The position numbers were made by a program, and so were the translations under genes. 64,000 nt of DNA from Ruegeria marisrubri (GTDB lineage Bacteria > Pseudomonadota > Alphaproteobacteria > Rhodobacterales > Rhodobacteraceae): NCBI RefSeq assembly GCF_001507595.1, contig NZ_LQBQ01000001.1, positions 744,001-808,000 of the forward strand. Reading direction: 5' to 3'. A model generated the notes under the pieces. That model saw nothing but the letters and a program-made list of their open reading frames with translations. It ran no database searches and was not told where the DNA came from. This document shows positions 28,560 through 37,805 of this stretch, in pieces (positions within the stretch are counted from its first letter, which is position 1; each line of letters opens with the position of its first letter).

Positions 28560-31022
28560 ATGAGTCTTCTGTTTCGTTGGCTGTTGCGCATTGCCGCAGG
28601 GCTGGTGGCGATGGTCGTGGCGGCTGTGGCACTGGTGTATTTCCTTGCCAGTCAGTCGCTGCCTGACTACGACCAGACCCTCGAAGTCGACGGGCTTTCT
28701 GCGCCAGTCGAGATCGTTCGTGACAATGCCAACGTGCCGCATATCTTTGGGGCATCCGACCCGGACGTGTTCTTTGGCCTGGGCTACGCGCATGCGCAGG
28801 ACCGGCTGTGGCAGATGACCATGCTGCGAAGGACGGTCCAAGGGCGGCTTTCCGAGGTCTTCGGCAAGCGCACGGTAACCGTGGACAAACTGTTGCGGCG
28901 GCTCGACCTTTATCGACTGGCCCTGCAATCGGTCGAGGCTCAGGACGACTACACCAAAGCCGCGCTCAAAGCCTATGCCGCCGGCGTCAATGCAAGGCTG
29001 GCCGAGGTCAACGAAGAAGCCCTCGGCCGGGGCGCCCCCGAGATGTTCCTCTTCAACGCCCCCGTCGCCCCCTGGCAGCCCGGAGACAGCATCGCCATCA
29101 TCAAGCTGATGGGGCTGCAGCTGTCCGGCCATCTGGAAGAGGAGGTTCTGCGGGCGCGAACCTCGTTGATGTTGGAAGATCCCGCCCGGCTTTCCGACAT
29201 TCTGCCGGACGATCCGGGCTCGGGGATCGCGGCCTTGCCGGAATACGCCTCCTTGTTCCCGGATCTGCCGCGCTATGCGGAAACGATCCCGATGCCGGAG
29301 GACCCTCTGTCGCCCTTCCCTCGGCGCGGTCTGGCCGGCGCGTCGAACGCCTGGACCGCGGCCCCGAGCCGTTCCGCCAGCGGCGGAACCCTGCTCGCCA
29401 ATGATCCTCACATGGGGTTCTCTGCGCCGGCCGCCTGGTATCTGGCGCGGCTGGAACTGGCCAATGGCGGCGTGATCGGCGCCTCGATTCCCGGCGTTCC
29501 AACCATCCTGACCGGGCGCAGCGACCGTTTGGGCTGGGGCCTGACGTCCTCGTATCTGGACGATCAGGACCTCTTTGTCGAAAAGCTGAACCCGGACGAC
29601 CCCGAGGAATACCTCACCCCTGATGGCTACAAACGGTTCCAGACCCGCCCCTCGATCATCGAGATCAAGGACGCCCCGCCGATCACACTGACTTTGCGGT
29701 GGACGGAGAACGGCCCGGTCCTGCCTGGCACCTTCTACAACCTCGGAACCATCACGCCACGCGGCCATGTCATGTCGCTGTCCTGGACTCTGCTCAGCCC
29801 GCGCGACACCTCGATGTCGGCATCCATGGCCTTGATGAATGCCTCGAACGTGCGCGAAGCGATCGCGGCCACCGAAGGGTTCATCGCCCCGTCGCAGAAC
29901 CTGTCTCTTGCGGATCGCTCGACCATTGCGATGAAAACCATCGGGGCGATGCCCAAGCGCGACCCCCGCCATCACAGCAAGGGCCGTTTGCCAAGTCAGG
30001 GATGGCTGCCCGAGAACCGCTGGCAGGGCCGCCTGCCCTATTCCAGCAACCCCGAGTTCGTGTCTCCGGCGGGCGGTCTGCTTGGCAATACCAACAACAA
30101 GATCATCGACCGCGCCTTCCCTGAACATGTCTCCTTCGCGTGGGGAGACACGCAGCGGGTGCATCGATGGGAAAAGCTGATGCAGGATCGCGAGGTGCAT
30201 ACGCGCGACAGCTTCATCGAGGCTCAGCTGGATACCGTCAGCTTCACCGCGCGCTCGCTTCTGCCCTTGATTGGGGCCGATCTGTGGTACACTGGGGAAT
30301 CCGCCCCCGAGGGCACGCCCGAACGTCAGCGCCAGATCGCGTTGGCCCTGCTGGCAGAGTGGAACGGCGAGATGAACGAATACATGCCCGAGCCCCTGAT
30401 CTATGCCGCCTGGATCAGGGCCTTGCAGAAACGCCTGATCGAAGATGACCTTGGCCCGCTGGCCGATGAGTTCAAGCATGTCGAGCCGCTGTTCATCGAG
30501 CGGGTTTATCGCGACATCGACGGCGCATCGGCCTGGTGCGACGTGCGTCAGAGCGCGCCGGTGGAAACCTGCACCGACATGGCCCGGATGGCCCTGGACG
30601 ATGCGCTGATCTGGATCGCCGAACGCTACGGCAGTCAGCTCGAGTCGCTGCGCTGGGGTGATGCGCATCAGGCGGCCCATGACCACCAGGTCCTGGGCGA
30701 GGTGCCGCTGCTGCGCTATTTCGTGAACATCCGGCAATCCACCAGCGGTGGCGACAACACCCTGCAACGCGGGCGCACCTCGGGCGAAGACCCCAATCCC
30801 TTCCTGAACATTCATGGCGCCGGGTATCGCGGCGTCTACGATTTCGCCGATCCGGACAGTTCGGTCTTCATCACCTCGACGGGGCAGTCCGGTCATTTCC
30901 TGTCGCGCTACTATGACGACCAGGCCCAACTCTGGCGGCGGGGAGAATACGTTCCGATGTCTCTTGACGCCGAACTGGCCCGCGCCGCGGCCGTCGGCGT
31001 GACGCATCTGATCCCGCGGTGA
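28560..31022 (+). CDS. Penicillin-acylase-family Ntn hydrolase
   Basis: An 820-residue N-terminal-nucleophile amidase of the penicillin acylase class. It has an N-terminal membrane anchor or signal (LLRIAAGLVAMVVAAVALVYF), an alpha part with VEIVRDNANVPHIFG and LGYAHAQDRLWQM, and the self-cleavage site at Ser262 in AGASNAW, which becomes the nucleophile of the beta chain. Further blocks are TLLANDPHMG, PGVPTILTGRSDRLGWGLT and NTNNKIID. Substrates in the family include penicillins, acyl-homoserine lactones and other acylamides; the sequence does not say which. It is 3 bases ahead of an antiporter gene, so the two are probably co-transcribed. Confidence 0.9.
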   Translation: MSLLFRWLLRIAAGLVAMVVAAVALVYFLASQSLPDYDQTLEVDGLSAPVEIVRDNANVPHIFGASDPDVFFGLGYAHAQDRLWQMTMLRRTVQGRLSEVFGKRTVTVDKLLRRLDLYRLALQSVEAQDDYTKAALKAYAAGVNARLAEVNEEALGRGAPEMFLFNAPVAPWQPGDSIAIIKLMGLQLSGHLEEEVLRARTSLMLEDPARLSDILPDDPGSGIAALPEYASLFPDLPRYAETIPMPEDPLSPFPRRGLAGASNAWTAAPSRSASGGTLLANDPHMGFSAPAAWYLARLELANGGVIGASIPGVPTILTGRSDRLGWGLTSSYLDDQDLFVEKLNPDDPEEYLTPDGYKRFQTRPSIIEIKDAPPITLTLRWTENGPVLPGTFYNLGTITPRGHVMSLSWTLLSPRDTSMSASMALMNASNVREAIAATEGFIAPSQNLSLADRSTIAMKTIGAMPKRDPRHHSKGRLPSQGWLPENRWQGRLPYSSNPEFVSPAGGLLGNTNNKIIDRAFPEHVSFAWGDTQRVHRWEKLMQDREVHTRDSFIEAQLDTVSFTARSLLPLIGADLWYTGESAPEGTPERQRQIALALLAEWNGEMNEYMPEPLIYAAWIRALQKRLIEDDLGPLADEFKHVEPLFIERVYRDIDGASAWCDVRQSAPVETCTDMARMALDDALIWIAERYGSQLESLRWGDAHQAAHDHQVLGEVPLLRYFVNIRQSTSGGDNTLQRGRTSGEDPNPFLNIHGAGYRGVYDFADPDSSVFITSTGQSGHFLSRYYDDQAQLWRRGEYVPMSLDAELARAAAVGVTHLIPR

Positions 31023-31025
31023 GCC

Positions 31026-32198
31026 ATGGAGGTTAACGGCGTCTCACTTATCGTTTTGGGGCTTCTGTTCCTGACAGGGCTGGCGGTAGACGCGCTGGGG
31101 CACAGAACAAAGCTGCCCCGGGTGACGCTGTTGCTGCTGTGCGGCTTGTTCGTAGGCGGCGCGGGGTTGGACCTGATCCCGCGGTCCGTTCAGGATCTTT
31201 ACCCAATGGTTTCCGTGGTGGCGCTGGGGATGGTGGCGTTCCTGCTGGGCGGAGAACTGTCGCTGAACACATTGCGCGAGCATGGCCGGGGAATATTGGT
31301 GATCTCGCTGTCCGTCGTCATCGTGACCATGGTGGTTGTGTCTGCGGGGTTATGGGCGATCGGAATCTCGGCCAGCGCTGCCTTGTTGATCGGAGCCCTC
31401 GCAACCGCCACGGACCCTGCGGCCATTTATGACGTGGTCCGCGAAAAAAAGGCGAAAGGGGGCTTCAGCCGCACACTCAAGGGCATCGTGGCCATTGACG
31501 ATGCGTGGGGCGTGATGCTTTTCGCCCTTGTTCTTGTAGTTGCACAACGCCTGAACGGGACGCTGCCGGACGATCAGCATTTGCTCTCCGGAGTATTCGA
31601 GGTTCTCGGATCAATCCTTCTGGGAACAGTCATTGGAATACCTGCAGCGTTCCTGACCGGGCGCCTGTCCGATGGCGAACCTCTTCGCATCGAGGCTTTG
31701 GGGCTCGTATGCCTGACGACCGGCCTCGCCCTTTGGCTTGAACTGTCATACCTGATTGCGGGCATGACGGCCGGCGCGGTCATCGCAAATCTGGCGCGAC
31801 ACCATACCAAGGCCTTTCGCGAGATCGAGCATCTGGAATGGCCTTTCATGATCATCTTTTTCATTCTGGCCGGTGCCAGCCTTGATTCCGGCGCCTTGCT
31901 GGCCGTGGGGCCGCTGGGGCTGGCCTATGTTCTCTTGCGGATACTTTCCCGCGTGTTGGGGGGCTGGATCGGCGGGGCTGCTGCTCGATCGCCAGAAAAA
32001 GAACGCCGGTGGTATGGAGTTGCGCTGCTTCCACAGGCGGGGGTGGCAATTGGCATGGCACTGATCGCCGCAGATCTATTCCCGGAGCACGGTTCAAACA
32101 TCATGGCACTGGCTGTCAGTGCTACTGTCGTGTTCGAAATCATCGGTCCGCTGAGCGCTGCGTGGGCAATCACCCGCGTGGAAAAACCCAAGACATAG
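31026..32198 (+). CDS. Monovalent cation:proton antiporter (CPA family)
   Basis: A 390-residue membrane protein with about 11-12 hydrophobic segments and no soluble tail. The core motifs TATDPAAIYDVVREKK and GIVAIDDAWGVMLFALVL contain the paired aspartates (IDD) that identify sodium/proton or potassium/proton antiporters of the CPA type. The ATG at 31026 follows the acylase stop by 3 bases. It probably exchanges sodium or potassium for protons in salt or pH adaptation. It lacks the C-terminal TrkA domains of KefB-type carriers. Confidence 0.88.
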   Translation: MEVNGVSLIVLGLLFLTGLAVDALGHRTKLPRVTLLLLCGLFVGGAGLDLIPRSVQDLYPMVSVVALGMVAFLLGGELSLNTLREHGRGILVISLSVVIVTMVVVSAGLWAIGISASAALLIGALATATDPAAIYDVVREKKAKGGFSRTLKGIVAIDDAWGVMLFALVLVVAQRLNGTLPDDQHLLSGVFEVLGSILLGTVIGIPAAFLTGRLSDGEPLRIEALGLVCLTTGLALWLELSYLIAGMTAGAVIANLARHHTKAFREIEHLEWPFMIIFFILAGASLDSGALLAVGPLGLAYVLLRILSRVLGGWIGGAAARSPEKERRWYGVALLPQAGVAIGMALIAADLFPEHGSNIMALAVSATVVFEIIGPLSAAWAITRVEKPKT

Positions 32199-32257
32199 AC
32201 GAACTCCCCTCAACTGGCATACCCTTGCACAACAGGGTGACACGAGGAGAGAGACGT

Positions 32258-32653
32258 ATGGCAAGCACTCAGGACATCCTTCAGAACCTCGCGCGCGACT
32301 ATGCTATCGCATGGAGTTCGGGCGACCCAGAGGCTGTTGCCGACTTCTTCGCCCCCGACGGCCAGATCGTCATCAACCGAGGAGACCCCATGAAAGGCCG
32401 CGCGGCGATCGTGGAAATGGCGCGAGGATTTCACTCGGAATTTCCCGATCTCGAAGTCCGCTGCGACATGATGCGAAAGGCCGGCGACCACGCGATCTTT
32501 GTCTGGACCCTGGAAGGCCATCACGCCGAAACCGGCAATCACGTCGTTACCCGCGGTTGGGAGGAGTGGGATCTGGACGCCGACTTCAAGGTGGTGTCAT
32601 CCAAAGGCTGGTTCGACGCCGAGGATTATCAGCGCCAGATCGACGGCAGCTGA
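32258..32653 (+). CDS. SnoaL-like / nuclear-transport-factor-2 fold protein
   Basis: A 131-residue protein with an NTF2-like fold: an N-terminal helix with ARDYAIAWSSGDPEAVADFFAPDGQIVINRG, then KGRAAIVEMARGFHSEFPDLEVRCDMM, HAIFVWTLEGHHAETGN and a C-terminal strand, a pattern typical of SnoaL-like polyketide cyclase or isomerase families. The reaction is unknown. A GAGGAGAG precedes the ATG. It converges on hflX, with 3 bases between the stops. Confidence 0.8.
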   Translation: MASTQDILQNLARDYAIAWSSGDPEAVADFFAPDGQIVINRGDPMKGRAAIVEMARGFHSEFPDLEVRCDMMRKAGDHAIFVWTLEGHHAETGNHVVTRGWEEWDLDADFKVVSSKGWFDAEDYQRQIDGS

Positions 32654-32656
32654 ACG

Positions 32657-33928
32657 TCAGAGCTTGGCAAATTTCGCCTGTTGCCGAGGTGTCCAGAGCA
32701 CGGTGATTTCGAACCCGTCCTCGGTCTGGTTTTCGTCCTGCACAACATCCTGTTCGAACAGCCACGCACGTTTGCGGCCGTCGCCAAACCCCAAGTGCAG
32801 GGTTTCTTCGTGACGCACGCCCTGCAGCTTTTCTGCAATCGCCTCCAGCAAGGGCTGGACACCGACGCCGGTCACGGCCGATATCGCGAAGACCTTTGGA
32901 TCGCGGTCCGCGCGCGCAATTGCCGCCGTGCGTTCCTCTTCCGGCAGCAGGTCGATCTTGTTCCAGACCTCAAGCCGCGCGCGGTCCTCACCGACACCGA
33001 GAGAGGCAAGTATCGTCTCGACATCCTTGGCCTGCGCCTCGGTCTCGGGGTGGCTGATGTCGCGAACATGCACGATCAGGTCAGCCCCCAGAACCTCTTC
33101 CAGCGTTGCCCTGAAGGCCGCTACAAGTTCGGTCGGCAGGTTCGACACGAAACCCACGGTGTCCGAAAGGATCACCTCGGGGCCGTCCGGCAGCTGGACC
33201 CGCCGCATGGTCGGGTCCAGTGTGGCAAACAGCATGTCCTTGGCCATCACCTCGGCCCCGGTCAGGCGGTTGAACAGGGTCGATTTCCCGGCGTTGGTAT
33301 AGCCCACAAGCGCCACGATCGGATAAGGCACCTTGGCGCGGGCAGCACGGTGCAGGGTCCGCGTCTTGACCACTTTCTGCAACTGCCGCCGCAGACGAAC
33401 CAGCTGTTCATCGATGGCGCGGCGGTCGGCCTCGATCTGGGTTTCCCCGGGGCCACCTACGAACCCAAGACCACCCCGCTGGCGTTCCAGGTGTGTCCAT
33501 GCCCGAACCAGACGGGTGCGCTGATAACTGAGTGCCGCCATTTCCACCTGGAGGACGCCCTCTCGGGTGCGGGCGCGATCCGAAAAGATCTCGAGGATCA
33601 ACCCGGTCCGGTCGAGGATCTTGACCTTCCACTCGCGCTCGAGATTGCGCTGCTGAACAGGGGTGACCGGCCCATCGATCAGAACCAGCTCGATTTCGTT
33701 TTCCTTGAAGCGCGCCCCCAGTTCCTCGATCTTGCCGCTTCCGAACAGCAAGCCGGGCTGCGCCCGCGAAAGGCGCACGATCTCTGCCCCGATCACGTCC
33801 AGATCGGGCAAAGCCGCGGCAAGAGCCACGGCTTCTTCCAGCGCCGGTTCGGGTAGCCGGCGGTCTTGGTCTGTCTTGATATCCGGATGCAGCACCCAGG
33901 CACGGGTGCGCACCCTGTCATGTTCCAT
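32657..33928 (-). CDS. hflX: Ribosome-associated GTPase HflX
   Basis: A 423-residue GTPase that binds the large ribosomal subunit and helps to split or rescue stalled 70S ribosomes. The N-terminal HflX domain contains GSGKIEEL and the conserved GGPGETQIEADRR (158-170). The G domain shows G1 GYTNAGKS (209-216), G3 DTVGFVSNLP (256-265) and G4 NKID. Its ATG overlaps the hfq stop by one base (TGATG), so the pair is translationally coupled. The gene order hfq-hflX is widely conserved. A second start, TTG at 33931, is less likely. Confidence 0.96.
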   Translation of the reverse strand: MEHDRVRTRAWVLHPDIKTDQDRRLPEPALEEAVALAAALPDLDVIGAEIVRLSRAQPGLLFGSGKIEELGARFKENEIELVLIDGPVTPVQQRNLEREWKVKILDRTGLILEIFSDRARTREGVLQVEMAALSYQRTRLVRAWTHLERQRGGLGFVGGPGETQIEADRRAIDEQLVRLRRQLQKVVKTRTLHRAARAKVPYPIVALVGYTNAGKSTLFNRLTGAEVMAKDMLFATLDPTMRRVQLPDGPEVILSDTVGFVSNLPTELVAAFRATLEEVLGADLIVHVRDISHPETEAQAKDVETILASLGVGEDRARLEVWNKIDLLPEEERTAAIARADRDPKVFAISAVTGVGVQPLLEAIAEKLQGVRHEETLHLGFGDGRKRAWLFEQDVVQDENQTEDGFEITVLWTPRQQAKFAKL

Positions 33929-34167
33929 CAAGAGGCGTCTTCGCCCTCGTAAAGGTTGATAGGCTGAGACGGCATGATCGTGGAAATTGCGTGTTTATAT
34001 ACCAACTGCGACTGTCCGTCGCGGCGCAAAAGCACGCAGAAATTGTCGAACCAGGTGATGACACCCTGCAATTTCACGCCGTTTATCAGGAAAATTGTAA
34101 CCGGGACTTTCGATTTCCGTACATTGTTCAGGAATGCGTCCTGAAGATTCTGTCTGTCCGAAGCCAT
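33928..34167 (-). CDS. hfq: RNA-binding protein Hfq
   Basis: A 79-residue Sm-like hexameric RNA chaperone that pairs small RNAs with mRNAs. The Sm1 motif is in [25 protein letters not shown], and the Sm2 signature is YKHAIST. The C-terminal tail is short, as in alphaproteobacteria. It is followed directly by hflX and preceded at 133 bases by the stop of trkH, all on the same strand, so it can be transcribed with the trk genes or from its own promoter. Confidence 0.97.
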   Translation of the reverse strand: MASDRQNLQDAFLNNVRKSKVPVTIFLINGVKLQGVITWFDNFCVLLRRDGQSQLVYKHAISTIMPSQPINLYEGEDAS

Positions 34168-34300
34168 ATTTTTATTAACTCGCCATTGTTCTTGCTACGC
34201 GCTGCGGACCAACGCGCTCCCTTCGACGGAGTATGAAGCGGAGCGATCAGATATTCCAGACGAAAAAAACAGTCGAAAGAAAATCTGCGCGACCACTCAA

Positions 34301-35839
34301 TCAGCTACGCCACAGCGATGGCGTAAGCAAGGCGATGATCGCCAATGTATCAAGGCGGCCGATGACCATGCCGGCGCACAGCACCAGCTTGGCCCCGGCC
34401 CCGAGTTCCACGAGTCGAATGGGAATTTCCGACGCCGTTTCAATCAGGGGGCCGGTTGTCGACAGCATGGCCACGGTAACGACCATCGCCTGCTCGAACC
34501 CCAGCCCCATCGCAGCCAGGATCATGCTGTACGAAGCCAAGGTTATCGCGAACAGCATCAGGAACACCCAGGCGATAAAGGCACCGTCGCGCTGAATGCG
34601 CCGGTTTTTCGCACTGGCCCCGCTGACCGAGGACGGGTGGATCAGTCGATCGATTTCGCGCGCGCCGTTCAGATACAGCGAATAGACCCGCAACAGTTTC
34701 ACCCCTCCGGCGGTGGTTGCCACACCTCCGCCGATCAGCGCGAGCCCCATGAGGATCAGGCCCGGAGTTCCCAAGCCGGACCATTGCTGAGACTCGGCCC
34801 AGAACGTGCTTTGAAACCCGGTGGTGCTGAGGAAAGACAAGACCGTGAACACCCCGCCCCAAAGCGCGCGCAGCCCCTGCAGCGCGTCCATCTCTTCCTG
34901 AACTTCGAGCGCTCCTACCCAGTGTCTGAAAAACAGCAACATACTCACGCCAAACACGATCATCAGACCGATCCTGAACTCGGGATCCTTGTCCAGCCGC
35001 GAGTATCCCCGCGTTGCGGTATCAGACGAGAAGGTAAGCCGGGACAGGGCGAAGAGCAGGAAGAGAAACATGATCGCCTCTCCCGTCACTCCTGACACAG
35101 ATCCATCCAACCCGCCGACCGGCGAGATGCCCGACGTCGCCATCACCGACATTGCATGACTCACTGCGGTCAGACCATTTTCACCGGCAATCACCAGCAA
35201 CAACCAAATCACGGCGGTCAGTCCCGCATAAACCGGCAACAATGCCTGCGCGACGCGCAAAAGGTGGCCTCGCGGATCAACTTTTTCACTTTGTGCAATT
35301 CCTGACACCGGGCGGCCCGGCTCGCCCATCGCGGTCACCTCAAACCCACCGAGCGACAGGGGCGCTAGAATTGCCGATGCTGCAACCCACATCAACAATC
35401 CACCCATCCAGCCGACCTGCGCGCGCCAGAGATGCAGGGGCGCCGACAATCGCGACGGGTCGGCAAAAATATCGGCCCCTGTCGTCGTGAGTGCACTCAC
35501 CATGTCGAAATAGGCGTTCAGAAAACTCGTCGTTCCCAAGGCATCATGCAGCGGGATCGCGAGGAACAGAGGCAGGATCGTGAAGGTTGCGAGCAAGACG
35601 GCCAGTTGACCGAGAGTGCCGCGTTTCGGGCGACGGTTCATCATCGACAGGGCAACCATCGAGATGATCACCAGACCGATCAGGCCCGAGTAGAAGAATG
35701 ACCGCGAGGTATCCTCGTCATCGAGCGCCAGCGCGTAGCCGGCCGGAACCCACATGGCCAGAGACGCGATACCCCAAATCAGCAGAAACAGCGGCAGACG
35801 CCGCAAGGTCCCGATCTGTTGTCTCGTCCGCGCCGTCAT
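34301..35839 (-). CDS. trkH: Trk-type potassium uptake membrane subunit TrkH
   Basis: A 512-residue membrane protein with about 10-12 helices and the P-loop repeats of TrkH/KtrB potassium channels. Selectivity-filter-like segments are FDMVSALTTTGADIFAD, AMSVMATSGISPVGG, TVLSFLSTTGFQSTFWAE and TVAMLSTTGPLIETAS. TrkH forms a dimer gated by TrkA nucleotide binding. Its ATG overlaps the trkA stop by one base (TGATG), so it is co-translated with trkA. Confidence 0.93.
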   Translation of the reverse strand: MTARTRQQIGTLRRLPLFLLIWGIASLAMWVPAGYALALDDEDTSRSFFYSGLIGLVIISMVALSMMNRRPKRGTLGQLAVLLATFTILPLFLAIPLHDALGTTSFLNAYFDMVSALTTTGADIFADPSRLSAPLHLWRAQVGWMGGLLMWVAASAILAPLSLGGFEVTAMGEPGRPVSGIAQSEKVDPRGHLLRVAQALLPVYAGLTAVIWLLLVIAGENGLTAVSHAMSVMATSGISPVGGLDGSVSGVTGEAIMFLFLLFALSRLTFSSDTATRGYSRLDKDPEFRIGLMIVFGVSMLLFFRHWVGALEVQEEMDALQGLRALWGGVFTVLSFLSTTGFQSTFWAESQQWSGLGTPGLILMGLALIGGGVATTAGGVKLLRVYSLYLNGAREIDRLIHPSSVSGASAKNRRIQRDGAFIAWVFLMLFAITLASYSMILAAMGLGFEQAMVVTVAMLSTTGPLIETASEIPIRLVELGAGAKLVLCAGMVIGRLDTLAIIALLTPSLWRS

Positions 35840-37215
35840 CAGAAATAGTCGATGGAGACCTGCATGAGCCGCTCGACCTCGGGAACGTCGTCGGACATCG
35901 CAAAGATGGTGACCACGTCCTTTTCCTCGATCCGCAGGCTGCCGGTCGGGCGCACGATCTCATCCCCCTTTTTGACGGCGCCCACCAGTACCCCTTCGGG
36001 GAAGTCGATGTCTCGCAGTTTCTGGCCCGCCATGGGCGATGTCGACAGCACTTCGGCTTCGATCACTTCTGCCTCGGCGTCGCCGATGGAGTAGACGTGA
36101 CGCACGCGCCCGTGGCGAACGTGCCGCAGGATCGAACTGACCGTGGTAGCGCGGGGATTGATGTAGGCGTCAATTCCCAGCGGCCCCGTCAAGGCCACCA
36201 TGCTGGGGTCGTTGACCAGAGCGATCGCCAGAGCGCATCCGTCCGCCTTGGCCCGGACTGCGGCAAGCATGTTGGTGCGGTCGTCATCCGTCACTGCCAG
36301 CATAGCGTCGGCGCGTTCGATCCCGGCCTCGCTCAGCAAAGCCGAATCCAGCCCGTCGCCGTTCAGAACGATCGTGCGCTCCAGCATCTCGGCGGCGCGT
36401 TCCGCGGTTTTCCGATCTCTTTCGATGACCTTCGCGCGAACCCGGCTTTTGCGCTCCTCCAGCGTCTTGGCCACTTCCAGGCCGACATTTCCGCCACCGA
36501 CGATGACGACTCGGTCTTGTTGCTTCTGCTTCTTGCCAAAGACCTCCATCGTCCGGTCCACATCTTCGACCTTGGTGAAGACGTAGCACTCGTCGTCCAC
36601 GAAAAGCTGGTCATCCGGTTCAGGCGCGAACAGGGTGCCCTCGCGCCTCACACCGACCACGTTGGCACTCAGGGTCGAGAACAGATCGGTGAGTTGGCGC
36701 AACGGCGTGTTCACGATCGGGCAGTCCTCCTCGACACGGATTCCCAAAAGCTGCACGCGGCCTTCCATGAACATCTCGGTGTCGAAAGCCGCCGGAGCCG
36801 ACAGGCGCCGCATGGCAGCGGCGGCGACCTCGCGCTCGGGGCTGATCACCACGTCGATGGGCAGGTGATCGCGGCGATACAGATCCGAGTGGATCGCCTC
36901 TAGGTAGGATTTTGCCCGCAGCCGGGCGATCTTGCGCTGGATCGAAAACACCGAATGCGCCATCTGACAGGTGACCATGTTCACCTCGTCGGAATAGGTG
37001 GCGGCAATGATCATGTCCGCGTCCCGAGCCCCCGCGCGCTCCAGCACGTCAGGATAGCTGGCAAAGCCCGCGATCCCCTGCACGTCAAGCGTCTCCGTCG
37101 CCCGGCGCACGAGATCCGGGTTGTTGTCGACCACCGTGACGTCGTTCAGTTCGCCCGACAGGTGCCGCGCGATCTGCCACCCCACCTGGCCTGCGCCGCA
37201 AATGATGACCTTCAT
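35839..37215 (-). CDS. trkA: Trk system potassium transporter regulatory subunit TrkA
   Basis: A 458-residue cytoplasmic protein with two RCK repeats, each a Rossmann NAD-binding domain (GAGQVG at 7-12 and GGGNVG near 240-245) plus a TrkA-C domain. It binds ATP/ADP or NAD and gates TrkH. The ATG at 37215 gives MKVIICGAGQVGW; an in-frame start further upstream adds non-family sequence. It is followed by trkH with overlap and is divergent from the lipoprotein gene at 37312. In related bacteria the trk genes commonly sit between ntrX and hfq, as here. Confidence 0.96.
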   Translation of the reverse strand: MKVIICGAGQVGWQIARHLSGELNDVTVVDNNPDLVRRATETLDVQGIAGFASYPDVLERAGARDADMIIAATYSDEVNMVTCQMAHSVFSIQRKIARLRAKSYLEAIHSDLYRRDHLPIDVVISPEREVAAAAMRRLSAPAAFDTEMFMEGRVQLLGIRVEEDCPIVNTPLRQLTDLFSTLSANVVGVRREGTLFAPEPDDQLFVDDECYVFTKVEDVDRTMEVFGKKQKQQDRVVIVGGGNVGLEVAKTLEERKSRVRAKVIERDRKTAERAAEMLERTIVLNGDGLDSALLSEAGIERADAMLAVTDDDRTNMLAAVRAKADGCALAIALVNDPSMVALTGPLGIDAYINPRATTVSSILRHVRHGRVRHVYSIGDAEAEVIEAEVLSTSPMAGQKLRDIDFPEGVLVGAVKKGDEIVRPTGSLRIEEKDVVTIFAMSDDVPEVERLMQVSIDYF

Positions 37216-37311
37216 GCTTCTGGCCCTTCTGCCTGAAAGCCTTGAATGACAGAAGCCAACCAACCGGTCAATTCAATTGTAATTTTCTAAGCTCCAAGGC
37301 AAGGTAACTGT

Positions 37312-37782
37312 ATGAAAACAGTACTTCGCTTTGGTTTGTTCGTATCCGTTCTGACGGGGTGCAGCAGCCCGCTTTCGCTGTATTACCGCGAAGGTGTGCC
37401 CGTATCGCGCCTGCAGGCCGAGACCACCGATTGTCAGGTCAAGGCCCTAAAGGATGCACCGGTCGCCAATCAGGTGCGCCAGACCGCCCCCATTTATTAT
37501 CCGGGTCGCACCAGGTGCGACAGTGCTGGTCGCTGCTATACTACGCCGGGGTGGTGGGAACCTGGCCGGGTATACTCGGTCGACGTGAACCAGGGACTGC
37601 GCAACCAGGTAGAGGCACAATGCATGGCCGCCAAGGGCTATCGCCCCGTCAGCCTGCCGGCCTGCAAGCAGGATGTGAAGTCACAGGTTCCGCCACGGCG
37701 CACCACGACCCTCCCGCCGCTTTCGCCGAATTCGTGTTTCGTCAAATATGACGACGGCAGCTTTCAGATCGTCACGCCTTAG
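37312..37782 (+). CDS. Lipoprotein of unknown function
   Basis: A 156-residue protein with a lipoprotein signal (MKTVLRFGLFVSVLTGC, Cys17). The mature part has several cysteines (TTDCQ, RCDSAGRCYTTPGWWEPG, AQCMAAKGYRPVSLPAC, NSCFVKYDDGSF), perhaps forming disulfides, and ends with KYDDGSFQIVTP. I do not recognise a named family. It is the only plus-strand gene inside the ntr-trk block and is divergent from trkA. Confidence 0.78.
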   Translation: MKTVLRFGLFVSVLTGCSSPLSLYYREGVPVSRLQAETTDCQVKALKDAPVANQVRQTAPIYYPGRTRCDSAGRCYTTPGWWEPGRVYSVDVNQGLRNQVEAQCMAAKGYRPVSLPACKQDVKSQVPPRRTTTLPPLSPNSCFVKYDDGSFQIVTP

Positions 37783-37805
37783 CGCACCGAGATCGGAAAC
37801 CGGCG

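Noticed and set aside
28509..31007. Minus-strand frame of 832 codons opposite the penicillin acylase
   Set aside because: It is a GC-bias shadow with no domain. The plus-strand protein has clear acylase motifs.
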